The position numbers were made by a program, and so were the translations under genes. The notes under the pieces are model-generated. The model did not search any database. It was not told where the DNA came from and saw only the letters and a program-made list of their open reading frames with translations. A DNA stretch of 64,000 bases from Okapia johnstoni (taxonomy: Eukaryota > Chordata > Mammalia > Artiodactyla > Giraffidae): positions 20,235,001-20,299,000 of the forward strand of contig CM044311.1 in NCBI GenBank assembly GCA_024291935.2. The letters are read 5' to 3'. Below are positions 45,679 to 57,379 of this stretch, one piece after another. Numbering within the stretch: position 1 is the first letter of the stretch; each line of letters starts with the position of its first letter.

Positions 45679-45695
45679 TTCTCTAGTTGACTTAA
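45679..45695. repeat. Target-site duplication, right copy
   Basis: TTCTCTAGTTGACTTAA, partner of 36039-36055. The first bases could belong to the L1 end, so the true duplication may be 2-5 bp shorter. Confidence 0.78.
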
Positions 45696-46127
45696 AGTTT
45701 TTTATCTTATTTCTTGACTTTCAACATTCTGAATATTTTGTGATCAAGGACTTTTTGTTTTACTTTCTAATATACATGTTGCTTGATATTTACTGATATT
45801 AAGTTGTTTGTTTATATTTTTCATCAAATGTGCATATGTATTTGCATTTATTTATCCAAACATACTTTTGCTCTGGTCAGTCTGTTTCCTCTCCTCAAAG
45901 TATTCTGTTTACCCTTATAGTAGAAAACTCAGTGTCACACATAGGTAACATAATACCTCTTCTCTTTTTCAGAATTATTTCTCTCTGGTCTTCAAATTAG
46001 ATAACACCTTTGAGCTATTCTCTGGTTCACTGGCTACCCACTCTGTTAATGTTTTTATTGCAGATATTGTATTTTTAAATCTAGAATACTGATTTATTCA
46101 TATTTCCTTTTTAGTACTGGTATGTAC

Positions 46128-46462
46128 ACGTGTGTTAGTTGCTCAGTCATTTCTAACTCTTTCTCACCCCATGGGTTGAAGCCATAGAGTTATCCATCTA
46201 GAATACTGGAGAGCATTGCCATTCCCTTCTCCAGGGGATCTTCCTGACCCTGGAATTGAACCCAGGTTTCCTGCATTGCTGCAAAAGGAAATGGCAACCC
46301 AGTCCAGTATTCTTGCCTAGAGAATCCCAGGGGGAGAGGAGCCTGGTGGGCTGCCGTCTATGAGGTCGCACAGAGTCAGACAAAACTGAAGCAGCTTAGC
46401 AGCAGCAGGAGTCCTGCATTGCAGGCAGATTCTTTCCTGTCTGAGCCACCAGGGAAGCCCTG
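46128..46462 (-). mobile_element. Bov-tA SINE split by BOV-A2
   Basis: The minus-strand tail and middle are at 46128-46279, and the head resumes at 46412-46462 (ending GAGCCACCAGGGAAGCCCT). A BOV-A2 lies between. Confidence 0.95.
46280..46411 (+). mobile_element. BOV-A2 SINE monomer inside a Bov-tA
   Basis: Plus-strand monomer from TGCAAAAGGAAATGGCAACC to AGCAGCTTAGCAGCAGCAGG. The host SINE sequence TCCTGCATTGC is duplicated at 46269-46279 and 46412-46422, proving that the BOV-A2 arrived after the Bov-tA. Confidence 0.97.
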
Positions 46463-47058
46463 TGCTGGTATACTATGTAGTTAATCATTATGATTCTTTT
46501 TTCTTTTTGCCTTGAAGTTCTTGAACATACTTAAAAATAGATGTTTTCTAATTCCAGCATCTGGTTATCTAAGTGTCATTTTCTATCGACAGGTTTTGGT
46601 CCTAAAAATGTGTTGCATTTTCTTTCTTGCTGTTTCTAGTGATTTTTTTAAACTTATTATTAAATATTAGCTATTGAGCACAATATGTTTCAGTTGGTTT
46701 GGATTTAAATACATTCTTCTGAAGAGTGTTTATCCATTTCATCTGGCAAATACATTACTAACTGTTCGTATTAGTATTTTGTAGGCTTAGTTTTACAATT
46801 TGCATCGCAAAACAATTCTATTTGCCCTGAGCCATAGGATCAATCACTTTGCTGTCACACATAGTTTTTGACCCTAAAATATAGCAATTCTTAGATTTAA
46901 ATGTAAAGCCTTAGCTCTTTACTAAGTCTGTTTAAGTTGGTATGGTTTCTCTGCAAACTGTTTCTCTGTGTTGATCAGTATCATCTTTGTTCACCACTTT
47001 AGGCCCTCTAGTTCTGACTTTCCACTGGGCTATTTAATGCCCCCTATCTGCATCCATA

Positions 47059-47245
47059 AAAATGAAAGTCGCTCAGTCATGTCTGACTCTTCGTGACTCC
47101 ATGGACTGGAATTCTCCAGGCCAGAATACTGGAGTGGGTAGCTGTTTACTTCTCCAGGGAATCTTTCCAACTCAGGAATCAAACCCAGATCTCCCACATT
47201 ACAGGATAATTTTTTACCAGCTGAGCCACAAGGAAAGCCCCATAC
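47059..47245 (-). mobile_element. Bov-tA SINE with 9-bp target-site duplication
   Basis: Minus-strand copy from AATGAAAGTCGCTCAGTC to GAGCCACAAGGAAAGCCCC. Flanking GCATCCATA occurs at 47050-47058 and 47246-47254. The GTAGCCCGCCAGGCTCC part of the family is deleted here (ATGGACTGGAATTCTCC). Confidence 0.94.
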
Positions 47246-47254
47246 GCATCCATA

Positions 47255-48020
47255 CTTCAGGCTATAATGAATGTTTTCAAGGGCATTTATATACAGACAA
47301 GTATCCCCACCCTGCGACTTTTTCATTTATGTGTTTCCCCTCCTCAACTTGCAGCTGCTTTTGAAGATCTGAAATCTGTCCTGGAAAGTCTAGAGCCAAT
47401 AAAATCATCTTCTCTAGCTTTAGTCCTAGCTGCCCCATACTGTGCAGATTATTGAGTTTCCTCAAGGAAAATATAGCTAAATGGAGATCTCACTCATTCA
47501 GGGCTCTCTTCTTTCAGGTTCAGATGTTCCCAAATCTCCCTTGTTTTCATCTTTTTCTCTTTTAACTCCACCCTCAACTTCCCCTCCCACCAACATATAC
47601 ACAGTGTGGTGGGGTGGTGGTGGTGGGGGCTCTCCTCATTCAGTTTTCAACCTGAAGTATTAAACTTAAAATGGAAACGAATAATCCAGAGTGAAAAATA
47701 GTAAGTGAATAATATAGATGCAGTACAATAATAATGGGGAAAAGCAGAAAATTCAACTGAGTTAGAGTAATACCCTTTCTTAATATTTAATGCAGTCTGG
47801 TACATAGCAGTAATTTTAAGAATTGAAGAAATATATCTCTTCGCTGGTTCTCCCTCAAATTTTCTACAATATTTCACACCCATTATTTTTGCCTGTGAGT
47901 TTTTAAGATTTTTAAAGTTTTTATCCCAGGAGAGTTGGAAGATGTCAGATGTAGCTTTGTTGTTCTAGTAAAATAATATTTGCATTTGTATTTTGTATCT
48001 ATTTATTGTGTTGTCAAAGC
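47255..48020. other. Non-coding DNA, no gene seen
   Basis: May include the far 5' end of the old L1 on its left. A GGTGGTGGTGGGGG run lies near 47615. No gene. Confidence 0.45.
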
Positions 48021-48598
48021 TGTGGAGTCCTATCCCAAGACCACAAGTGTGACACCAAAAGCCCCCTGATCCTTAACAGCCAGCTTCCTAACCCCATATT
48101 AGGCAAAAATGCCCACCCTATGCTCACCCTATAATGTCCTAGCCAATCATCTAGTCCTAACCTTCCAGCAGGAATTTTCCTTGTATTGAGGCTATAAAGA
48201 TTGGTTGTGTGTGTGTGTGTGTGGTTAGTCACTCAGCCATGTCTGACTCTTTGTGACCCCATGAACTGTAGCCTGCCAGGCTCCTCTGTCCATGAGGATT
48301 CTCCAGGCAAGAATACTGGAGTGGGTTGCCATGCCCTCCTCTGAAGGATCTTCCTGACCCAGGGATCAAACCCAGGGTTCTGCATTGCAGGTGGATTATT
48401 TACCAAATGAGCCCCCAGGGAAACCCATAATAAAGATTGGCTACTAACACACAGAAAGCTTTGACTCTCCCTGGTCTGTCAGAAAGTATTGCCACACTGA
48501 ACTCATGGTGCCCACATTATCTCTGCTTTTTGTTCCTAGTAAACACACTCCTTTCTGAAATGCTCTGTATCTGTAAATTCTTTTTCAACCTGTGTTCA
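48021..48598 (+). mobile_element. Probable class I ERV LTR, split by a SINE
   Basis: Starts TGTGGAGTCC and ends TGTGTTCA. Inside it are a CCAAT box (AGCCAATCATC, near 48139), a TATA-like element just before the SINE (GCTATAAAGATTGG, 48191-48204), and a right part resembling gammaretroviral-type R-U5 (CTCCCTGGTCTGTCAGAAAG, then GGTGCCCACATTATC). A Bov-tA occupies 48205-48429. No retroviral genes adjoin, so a solo LTR is likely. Exact family unknown. Confidence 0.6.
48205..48429 (-). mobile_element. Bov-tA SINE inside LTR, with target-site duplication
   Basis: (GT)n at the tail (48205-48222), then GGTTAGTCACTCAGCCATG through GAGCCCCCAGGGAAACCC. Flanked by ATAAAGATTGG at 48194-48204 and 48430-48440 (11 bp, perfect). 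Confidence 0.97.
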
Positions 48599-48781
48599 GA
48601 CTGCCTTGACAAAAGCCATATGGACAAATTAGGCTTCCTTAATTTTAGAACATATAAATGCCCTTCTGCCCCTCTCCATTGAACTTTCTTTTATTTTATT
48701 TTAATTTTTTAATAAGAAGTTTGTTTAACAAATAACACACAGTATCAGGGTTATAAAATGGTTTTCTAACATCAAGTTCCC

Positions 48782-49007
48782 CAGTGATGGCTTCCCAGTG
48801 GCTCAGACTGTAAAGAATCTGCATGCCAATGCAGGATACACAGAAGACTCGGGTTCAATCCTAATTGGGAAGATCCCCTGGAGAAAGAAATGACAGCCCA
48901 CTTCAGTATTCTTGTCTGGGACATCCTGTGGACAGAACAGCCTAGAGGGGTTCAGTCCCTAGGATCTCAAAGAGTCAGATAGGACTAAGCGACTAGCACT
49001 TTCACTT
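48782..49007 (+). mobile_element. Bov-tA SINE with 10-bp target-site duplication
   Basis: Plus-strand copy, GGCTTCCCAGTGGCTCAG to GCGACTAGCACTTTCACTT. TCAAGTTCCC occurs at 48772-48781 and 49008-49017. Confidence 0.96.
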
Positions 49008-49017
49008 TCAAGTTCCC

Positions 49018-50113
49018 TATTGTCATCAGGTGATTTCACTTTTCTAGGTTCTTCAGATTTTAATTTGCCAGAAAGATGTTTTAAGCCATGACCGCTTGAT
49101 AGATGCAGTGTCTTATTGTCACTAGGCAGCAAAATGAATATGGTAATTCCTTGATTCTAATCCTATTGTATTACTTTTGGAGCAGAGGTAAACCAGAGGT
49201 GTGACCGTGAAATTATACTCTTTTTAGGCCTGATATTTGGACTACACTTACTGTTGCATAGGTAGCCTCAGCTTGGAAACCTACAATCAAAACTGAGCCT
49301 TTTTTTTTTTCCTGGCTATATATCCAGTGGGTTTTTTTTTTGTTTTGTTTTTTTCTTTCTTACTTTTGTTCTTTTTTCTTCTTTTACTTGTCTCAATTAT
49401 TATTCATATCACAATATCTTAATCAACTATTATTCTCATTTTTTCACAAGAGAAATATGTAACTATAAGAGTCATAGATTTGTCCTGAAATCAAAGAAAA
49501 GCATGACTCAAAGACTTGATTCTTAATTGAGGTATTTTATTTTCTGTGTCATTAAAAATATATTTACAACCAATACACTGGACATGGTTCCAAGGTTGGT
49601 ACAGATGAAGGATGGCTGAGAACTTCTTAATTATCTTTTCATGACTCAGCATCATCCAAGGATACTGTTGGAAGAACAAACGGAGACAAGAATTCTCACA
49701 GAATGACTATTGTCCCCTAAAGGGTGGCAGTAGGAAGATATTGGTGTATGCCAGGAGCAGTAGAATTAACTAAGCAAGCATGTCTACATGTGCATTCATT
49801 TGGAAGAAATGATCTGACTTAATTCCTTATTTATTTCTTTGAGAATAAAATGAAATGAAAGTGAATTGATTCTTCCTGAAAGCTCTACTTTTTCAACCTG
49901 TTGAATAAAATAATGATAAAGGTATGAGTTTTGCAAAGCAATACCTTGAATTAGTGTCAATTTAGTCACAAGATCTTAAAATTCCCTAAGTCTTACCCTA
50001 TTAACATTCTATTACACTTATGAAAAGATAAACTACCCAATGACCAGAACATTGCAATAACATAGTTATGAGAATAATCAATTTTTCAATGAATTAGACA
50101 TTGTTTGCCAACT
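49018..50113. other. Non-coding DNA, no gene seen
   Basis: Contains T-rich tracts at 49298-49380. No gene or recognised repeat. Confidence 0.5.
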
Positions 50114-50314
50114 TTTGTTGTTGTTGCTGTTTAGTCACTAAGTCATGTCTGACTCTTTGTGACACCACGGACTATAGCACTCCAGGCTCCTCTGTCCATG
50201 GTATTTCCCAGACAAGAATACTAGAGTTCTCCAGGGGATCTTCCCAACCCAAGAATCAAACCCATGTTTCCCGCATTGGCAAGCCAATTCTTTACCACTG
50301 AGCCACCAGAGAAG
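50114..50314 (-). mobile_element. Bov-tA SINE
   Basis: Minus-strand copy from TTTTGTTGTTGTTGCTG to GAGCCACCAGAGAAG. The GGGTTGCCATTTCCT segment is deleted (TAGAGTTCTCCAGGGG). Confidence 0.93.
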
Positions 50315-52562
50315 AATTCTTTCAACTTTATATCAAGTTAATTACAATTAACATACTAATCTAATTAATATTTTAAGAGTGCCATGATTTTTTTCTTTTT
50401 TCTTTTCTTTGCTTAAGAGAAATAGCTCCAATGCATTTTTACAACAACCTTAGTAAATCACTATATTTGATTCCCAGATTAATATAATAAAACTAATGGA
50501 ATGTTCTACTTTTAAAAATATTTGATGTAATATCTCCTGACATGAGCAGAGAGGAGAAAAAAAAATCAATATACATTTTTCATTTTATGAGCTCTATGAT
50601 GCAAAGTCCCAAGGTATATTCACTCTTCTTCATGAGATTTTCTAACCATATTCTGTTTTCTGTCTTCTAGTTCTTTTGTGTCAATCTCAGTTTTTGAGTG
50701 ACATAAGATCTTACCTTGTAGTAATACCAATCATGGTTCACTACTTGACACTCTTAAATTTATTTAGTAAGATTCTTACTAAACTATATCCTTCTGATAC
50801 TTAATAAAATTCACATTGAGATGTTCAAATTTTGAAAGTATTTTCCTTGCTTGAGATGTGTAATAAAAGAGGGTTTTTTTTTTTTGTTTGTTTGAGGAAC
50901 TTCTTTAACTATGCGAGCACTCAATTAAGAATATTTAATCTTTATTGCCGGGCAAGTCTTGATTGTAATACTTGGGCATTTATGTATGGAATTTTATATA
51001 AGAGCATGTATCCTTAAGTGGCAGCCAGAAACATGTGAATTTAAAAATTACCTTCAAACTTTCAAATTTTCTTCAAAATTTCAGTTCCATTAGGAAGCAT
51101 ATACTTTCAACTCATTCAGCCTTTTTAAACCCTCTTATTGGCTATATATAAAATTAGTTTCTCTCTTAGAAAAGTCTAAAGTCTGAAAGTCATTTTAAAA
51201 TACCTAATAACAAGAAGGAAACATTAAGGATTCTGGAGAGAAAGCTTCAAGGATCAAACCAATAAGCTCTGTCAACCTGAGAAAGGAAATAAAAACCATT
51301 TGGGAGTATTGAGAAAAACTGTAATTAAAAAAAAAAAGGTCAAATTAGACTTTCCCAAAGCACAAGCATTTTAAGTACAAGTGCTATTGTTTGATGCACT
51401 CAGCTGAGTTACCTTACTGGCTGAACAGAGAAAGCTCCCAAGTCTAACTCTGTCTAAAATTTCCTTGAAATTATCACAAATTTGGCTTATGTACACATTT
51501 ATTTCTAATGGAAATTAATTTTGCCAACTCTGCTTCTGTTTAAGATAACAAGATAATAATGCTTATGATTTATGGATGTTAACCTTTAGGAAAACTCTGA
51601 AATTTATCTCCATTTTTTATAGGAGAAGGAGAAGAATCATGGGAGATTAAAAAAATCCTGCCCAAAGTCCTGTTTGAGAAAGAATCAGAGGTGAAACTTG
51701 AGCCAAACCAATGTGACTCACTTGGGAGTCTCTATTCTTAACTGCTACCTATAATAAGTTAAACAGTTGATGATTTTATAGTGATGGGCAATATTGTTCA
51801 AAATGCTTCAAATGTTTTTGTGGGAAAGATTTAGTTTATCAATATGTTTAGGCTAAATAACTAACAAAAGTAGATACAGCTCCTTAAAGAAGTAATTTTG
51901 GCAACAGGAAAAATCAAACATCTATCCCACAGTGTTTTATGGTAGAGAACCTACTATTCTGATGTGTTTGTTTCAAAAATTAATCTTTAACAAAACTCTT
52001 CACTAATAATAACATATTCTGCATTATGTGGATAATGTTTAACATTAAGCAAAAGATTGACCTAATTCTGATTAGTAAAACTGGAAGAAAATTGGAAGAT
52101 GATTGTGTGATTGTATTTTGTTTAACCTGATAATTTAAGCTACTTATAGTTTTAGACAAACATTTAATTATGAGTTGTTTTACATAATATTTAGTAACAC
52201 TTTCTCCACTTTTGTTTATTAAAATCAACATGTATGCAGTAACTAGTAATAATATGCAATCAAATTCTTTTCATCTCAAAATTCAGAGACTTATTTCACA
52301 TAAACCTAGAGATCAAAGCCCTTGAAAGCTTTTAAAGGAATACATAAAATGCCAGGATATCTAGAATCAGGGCTGTTTGTAATAAAACTCTTCATGTTGG
52401 CTGCAAGTCTCATTCTTCTGTGAAACCACCCAGAAATCATCCCAGCTTTACACTTTTCAGTTTTCCTTTTCTGGGTCCAAAGAACAGTACATGTCTTATA
52501 CCCCAAAAACCTTCAGATTAGAAATATGTCTAGGCTTTTAGCTTTAAATATTTATTATTCCA
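50315..52562. other. Unassigned AT-rich DNA
   Basis: Longest stretch but one without a recognised young repeat. No open frame with family resemblance, and nothing I can name. Confidence 0.5.
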
Positions 52563-52786
52563 GGATTCCCAGGTGGCACAAGTGTTAAAGAACCCACCTC
52601 CCAGTGCAAGAGTGGTAAGAGACACAAGTTTAATCCCTGGATCATCAGGAAGATCTCCTGGAAGAGAGCATAGCAATCCACTTCAGTATTCTTGCCTGGA
52701 GAATCTCATGGACAGAGGAGCTTGGCCAGCTATAGTCCATAAGGTAGCAAAGAGTTGGACATGACTGAAGGAACTTAGCATGCATG
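52563..52786 (+). mobile_element. Bov-tA SINE
   Basis: Plus-strand copy from GATTCCCAGGTGGCACAAG to GGAACTTAGCATGCATG. Confidence 0.93.
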
Positions 52787-53025
52787 TAGTATTCCTCCTA
52801 TGGTCAAACATAGAAGTTACATCTGAAGCATAAATTGAAACTATTTTCATAATGACATTCCATTTAAAAAGTGGCTATAAAAAAAAAAGAGTACAACAGA
52901 GTCAACTGGACATTTTTAGTGAAAAATTGGCAAAAGTATTCCTGGCAATAAATTGCGCACCTAGAAATACATATCAATATTTTGATTTGGGGCTCTCTAC
53001 AATTTCAATTAAGCTATTTTATAAA

Positions 53026-53335
53026 TGCAAGGAGATCAAACCAGTCAATCCCCCAAAAAATCAACCCTGAATATTCATTGGAAGGACTGATGCTGAAGCC
53101 GAAGTTCCAACAATTTGGTCACATGATGCAAAGAGCTGACTCATTGGAGAAGAAACTGGTGTTGGGAAAGATTGAGGGCTAAAGATGAAGAGGATGGCAA
53201 AGGATGATAGTATCACTGACTCAATGAACATGAATTTGTGCAAGTTCTGGGAGAAAGTGAAGGACAGGGAAGCCTGATGTGCTGCGGTTCATGGGGGTCT
53301 CAAAAAGTTATACAGGAGTTAACAACTCAACAACA
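53026..53335 (+). mobile_element. BovB 3' end
   Basis: Plus-strand last 310 bp of BovB, from GCAAGGAGATCAAACCAG to AACAACTCAACAACAAC. Old, frame broken. Confidence 0.92.
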
Positions 53336-53744
53336 ACAATTTTATAAACTATATTCTTGTTTTAATCTCCCTAATCAATTCTTAAATACATGAATGAGTA
53401 AAAAATTAAAAAAGAAAAAAGAAACCAATACATGGGGAAAAATCACAGGACAACATGAAAGTTTTCCACATAGAGAATCACCTCTGCAGATATTTTGAAA
53501 GACAGAAACCTAACCCTAAACCCCTGATAAGCTGAACCAGAGTTTTCTTCTTCTTGGGGGTGGCAGTGTTAGTTGATAATGATCCACAGTTCATTCTGGC
53601 TCATTCCCATGAACACTGAGATTCAGCCTGTCAGAAACACTTTATGGTGTTGGGGAACACAGAAGATGAAGGTCAAGCATCCCGGGACTTTAGACTGAAC
53701 TTGGCCATTGCTGAACTATGACACTGAAAGTTCAGGGTGGGTCA

Positions 53745-53860
53745 GAAACCTTGGCTCTCTTGCTCATCCCTGTATCTTCAAGGCTGGTCCAGTGTCTGAC
53801 ATATGGTGGGGTTTCAGTACATGTTTGTTAAGCGAGTTTACAAATAAAGGAATGAACTGC
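53745..53860 (+). mobile_element. L2 LINE 3' end relic
   Basis: CATCCCTGTATCTTCAAGGC, CCAGTGTCTGACATATGG, then a TTTCAGTACATGTTTGTTAA and AAAGGAATGAA end parallel the conserved L2 3' tail. Confidence 0.65.
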
Positions 53861-55427
53861 TTTCTTCAAGAAAAGAAACTTTAAAAAATAACGAGAGCTG
53901 TTTGTTACCACTTTTTCCTGGAAAGGACACATATTTGATCGATTTAATCAGGACCACATTCTTGAAGGTCGAACTGTCCATTAAATTCTGTATGAGGACA
54001 GGCATTCAGGGTGTCAAGTAGGAGTGTATTCAGGTCTCTAGTGAGCATTACAAAGAAGGCTGTGGGAGGATTTGTAAGGAGATGATTACTTCTCCTTGAT
54101 ACCTTAGAAGGAGAGTTCAAAAAGAAATTGACTTTGATTTTCTTGATTTCTTGAGGATATAATGTAGGACTTTCCCCCCTCGAGGGTAGCAAAATGAAGT
54201 TGCAGGGGTCAAAGACAATGATTTATGGATGTGGTCTTAGAACTGGATGCCTTGAAATAAAAAAAATAAAAAAATAAGAAAAGTACTACACTTCATGATC
54301 TTTCCTGATAAACTACAGGGAGAAGTGCTACTGATTCAATGCCATACTTTCTGATGGAGTGTTGCTGGGACAAATTATGTTCCAGCAGTCTTAACCACGT
54401 TCTGAAAATTACCAGCATTCACTTTCTGTTTGTTTGTTTGCTTTTGTTTTTGAGGTTACAGCAGTAGGATGAGGTCATTTATAGGTGAGTGTGTTTCTTA
54501 GTTATACTTCCTGGATACAGCAAGGTTTATAGTCAGATTTTGTGATTGATGTCAATATGCAGGATGTTTCTCTAATTTACGTTACTGAGGTAGGATTTGA
54601 AAAATAATTAAAAGATTGCATTTCTCATAAGAAGAAATAATATTAGGTAAAAATACTCTGAGAGTAATTTAGACAACTTTTATTTGAAGTAAATCTATCA
54701 TTTAGTAAAATGTAAAGTTCTCAATAAACTGATCATTTGCTAATAAGTGGCTATCATATGATGTATAACAGAATCTGAGTTAGTAATCATACTTTTCACC
54801 TTGTTTGTGGCTTAGAGTTCTATTAAGAGCCAAAATAGAATAGGCTGCATTTTATTGGAAAACAATATTTACACGTGATCAATTGAATTGTGCAGCAATA
54901 CCATTGACTGTATCTTGAACACTTTACCTTGACTCAAAATCCTTATGGTGAACTCAATTTGTATATCAGAGAATTTGGTGACCTGCTCACCACAGGTAGT
55001 AATGCATAGTTGCTCTGTATATGTGCTCAGCTAAAATTAAACTGTAGCCCTTGCTGCTCTAGTGAGATGCGTGAAGCTTGTCAGAAAAGCAGTAATTCAG
55101 GCCTGTCCTCAGATCTACAGAATTAGAACTAGCATTTTGACAATGAACCCAGGATGAATAATCGGATGCAGCCTGAAATTTGATAGCACTGTTCCAGGCT
55201 TTTAGAATGTAAAATAAGGCATCCACGGCGTAGAAAATCTAATTCACAGACAAGATCATCTTCATTATTGCAGGATTAGACCCTAAGAAGCAATACTGGT
55301 CTTGGGTTTCTCTACTAACAATTTAAAATCCGTTAGAGCATCTAAATGAACGTAATACAAAAACACTATAATCTTATATGATATCGTATCATATTTTTAC
55401 ATTAGAATTATTTCAGAATTTCAGAAA

Positions 55428-55545
55428 GTATATGCCAGTGTCTCCTTCTACAGATAAAGAGTCTAAGAACTTGAGAGGTAAAATGAGAAACCCAAGTTTC
55501 CACACGTGGTAAGTGGCAGAGTTCTGACTACTGTGAAGATTTCTG
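55428..55545 (-). mobile_element. MIR SINE relic
   Basis: CTACAGATAAAGAGTCTAAG, CTTGAGAGGTAAAATGAG and GTGGTAAGTGGCAGAGTTCT follow the reverse complement of the MIR core. Confidence 0.7.
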
Positions 55546-57035
55546 GAATCTAGTCCAGGACTCAGCAAAAATAGATGCTTTTTTTCTGTCCACAAATTCA
55601 TTAAATATCTTTATCCAGTTTTTTATTTTGAATTTTAAAAATGTATGCCTGTCCTCCATATGGAAAAATATGTGTAAATAATACATAACACACCAGTACT
55701 TAATGCTGGCTAGGTAGAAGAAAAGAAGCAAGAGTTATTTCAATATGTAGGACAAGCAAAGATGCACAAGAAAATATTTGCAACGATCGTATAATAAAAG
55801 ATTATGGTGTGGAACGAATGATGAGGGATGTGATTTGTGTGTGTTTATGTGTTTTTGTGTGTGGTGGAGAGATTAACTCTTATCTTCCATTATAGTAACT
55901 CAATAGAAAATGGATAATCTGATAAAAAATGAGTGAGAAAGAGAGAGAGAAATGGAATAATGAGCATATTACTTAGAAATATAGAGATAGATTTCCAAGG
56001 TGCAGCTAGAAGATATGGGCTATATTGCCTCTGGGAACATGGATGGTGAAGGGCGTGTTAATGGCTGGCCCTTTTCCATTGAAAGCCTATATTGTGATAG
56101 GTCTGCCTGTCATCAACCAAAAGCTTATAATAACAGTTAAAGATATTTTTTAACTTCCCAAAGGAGAGTAAAAAGAAAATACATCACTGATGGACCTAAT
56201 GGCTCAGAAACAACTTAAAAACATATGCAGATCAATTGATTCTGAAAATAGGGCACTGTGTCTAACTGGCAATTTCAGCTGGGTTGCAGGAATCTGTCTA
56301 GAAGTATTATCCGAACTCACTACTATTCAGCAACTTGACGAAGCTCAGATCATGTTATTGGAGGATTCCTAGAACTACCATAACAGAAAAACATTTATAT
56401 AAAAAGAATATGAGAAAATATAGTTAACATAAAACATTTTTGAGTATCAGTAGGGGGCACTAAGATTCCACTGAAAGGAAAATAATAACCCTGGAGCAGT
56501 CATGAATTATTTGTTTTCTTACTTTTAGCGAAAACATCATAAACTCTACACTTTTTAAATTTCAGTGTAGTTGGTGGAAATACTTTTTTCTCTAACCCTT
56601 TTAACAAGAAGATGCATTTAACTATTTAACTGGAAATTTATTTTTCTCCTATTTCCACCTCTGTCAGGTTTGCCTTTTATTCAGCATTAAAATGCAACGT
56701 TAGTTTGCTCACTTTGTCAAAAAGAGAGCAATTAGGATTTTTCACAGATAAGTAACTTCCTAATAAATAGCCTTCTGCAAGAAGGTCCTTTAAAATAAAG
56801 CAAGGGTGTGTTAACTGCAACTTGGATCCAAGAAGGAAACTGCAGAAACACAAACAAGTTTTGTACAACCAAACCTCCTTACCTGCCCTCAAATTAATTT
56901 AAAAAATACCATTTATCAACTAGGACCACACTAAAAATAATTCTAGATATGAGAAGAAACTAAAACTGTTAACATGTTTTGAATGACCATTGAATGTTAA
57001 TCTCACAGTTAAAGAAAAGACATCTTAAATCCTCA

Positions 57036-57201
57036 GATTAAAAGACTTAATTCATTGGAAAAGACCCAGATGCTGGGAAAGACTGAAGCCAACGGAGAAG
57101 GTTTTCAGCAAAGGATGAGATGGTTAGATAGCATCACAAACTCAATGGACATGAATTTGAGCAAGTTCCCGGAAATAGTGAACTAAGTCCCAGAAACGAC
57201 T

Positions 57202-57207
<6 letters not shown>
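57036..57207 (+). mobile_element. BovB 3' end fragment
   Basis: Plus-strand last 170 bp of BovB (TTCATTGGAAAAGACCCAG to ACGACTTAGTAACAC), with the tail replaced by a CA repeat. Confidence 0.9.

Positions 57208-57242
<35 letters not shown>
57208..57242. repeat. (AC)n microsatellite at BovB tail
   Basis: About 17 uninterrupted AC units. Confidence 0.97.
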
Positions 57243-57244
<2 letters not shown>

Positions 57245-57379
57245 CAGAGGACATTAGTAAATCAGGGGAAAAAAAATCAGTATCGGTAAACTATGAAAAG
57301 GTGAAATCATGTTGGTAGATGTTCATGTTTTCTTCAGTGCTGGTTCCTTTATGCATTAAGAAAAGGTAAAAACTCTAAG

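Larger units (their letters stand above)
36056..45680 (-). mobile_element. Full-length ruminant L1 with nested insertions
   Basis: Minus strand. The 3' end is at 36056 (T-rich, then TAATTGAAGGATAATTGC) and the 5' end at about 45678 (CTACTCCTCTGCTATCTTG, the reverse of the CAAGAT-type L1 start). In order from the right: long 5' UTR (42816-45680), ORF1 (42018-42815), ORF2 (41904 to about 36415), 3' UTR. Within ORF2 lie BovB insertions at 37864-38737 and 40096-41065. SINE fragments lie in the 5' UTR. Removing the insertions leaves about 7.6 kb, close to the expected size. Imperfect 17-bp target-site duplications flank it, and it sits inside an older L1. All reading frames are broken. Confidence 0.93.
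42816..45680 (-). promoter_or_regulatory. L1 5' UTR, internal promoter region
   Basis: The long leader of the ruminant L1, transcribed leftward. It starts at about 45678 (minus strand). The distal part at about 44.2-45.5 kb is GC-richer than the surroundings. The proximal part at 43.2-43.8 kb is A-rich on the plus strand. Known for the family: the 5' UTR carries the internal promoter. Open frames of 60-90 codons here (for example 44479-44761 and 44890-45252) are incidental. It contains two SINE fragments. Confidence 0.85.
45696..47040 (-). mobile_element. Ancient L1 (L1M/HAL1 type), right part
   Basis: Continuation of the old L1 interrupted by the young L1. ATTATTTCTCTCTGGTCTTC, GTATTTTTAAATCTAGAATA, TCTAATTCCAGCATCTGG, TATCGACAGGTTTTGG and TTAAATATTAGCTATTGAGC are in the expected order for the ORF1/5' region on the minus strand. 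A split Bov-tA interrupts it at 46128-46462. The right edge near 47040 is approximate. Confidence 0.65.
53336..57035. other. Largest stretch without young repeats
   Basis: About 3.7 kb with only ancient relics (an L2 end at 53745-53860 and a MIR at 55428-55545) and a short TG/TTTG run near 55837-55862. No coding gene is supported. The 82-codon frame at 53944-54192 and the 60-codon frame at 56190-56372 lack recognisable domains. Confidence 0.5.
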
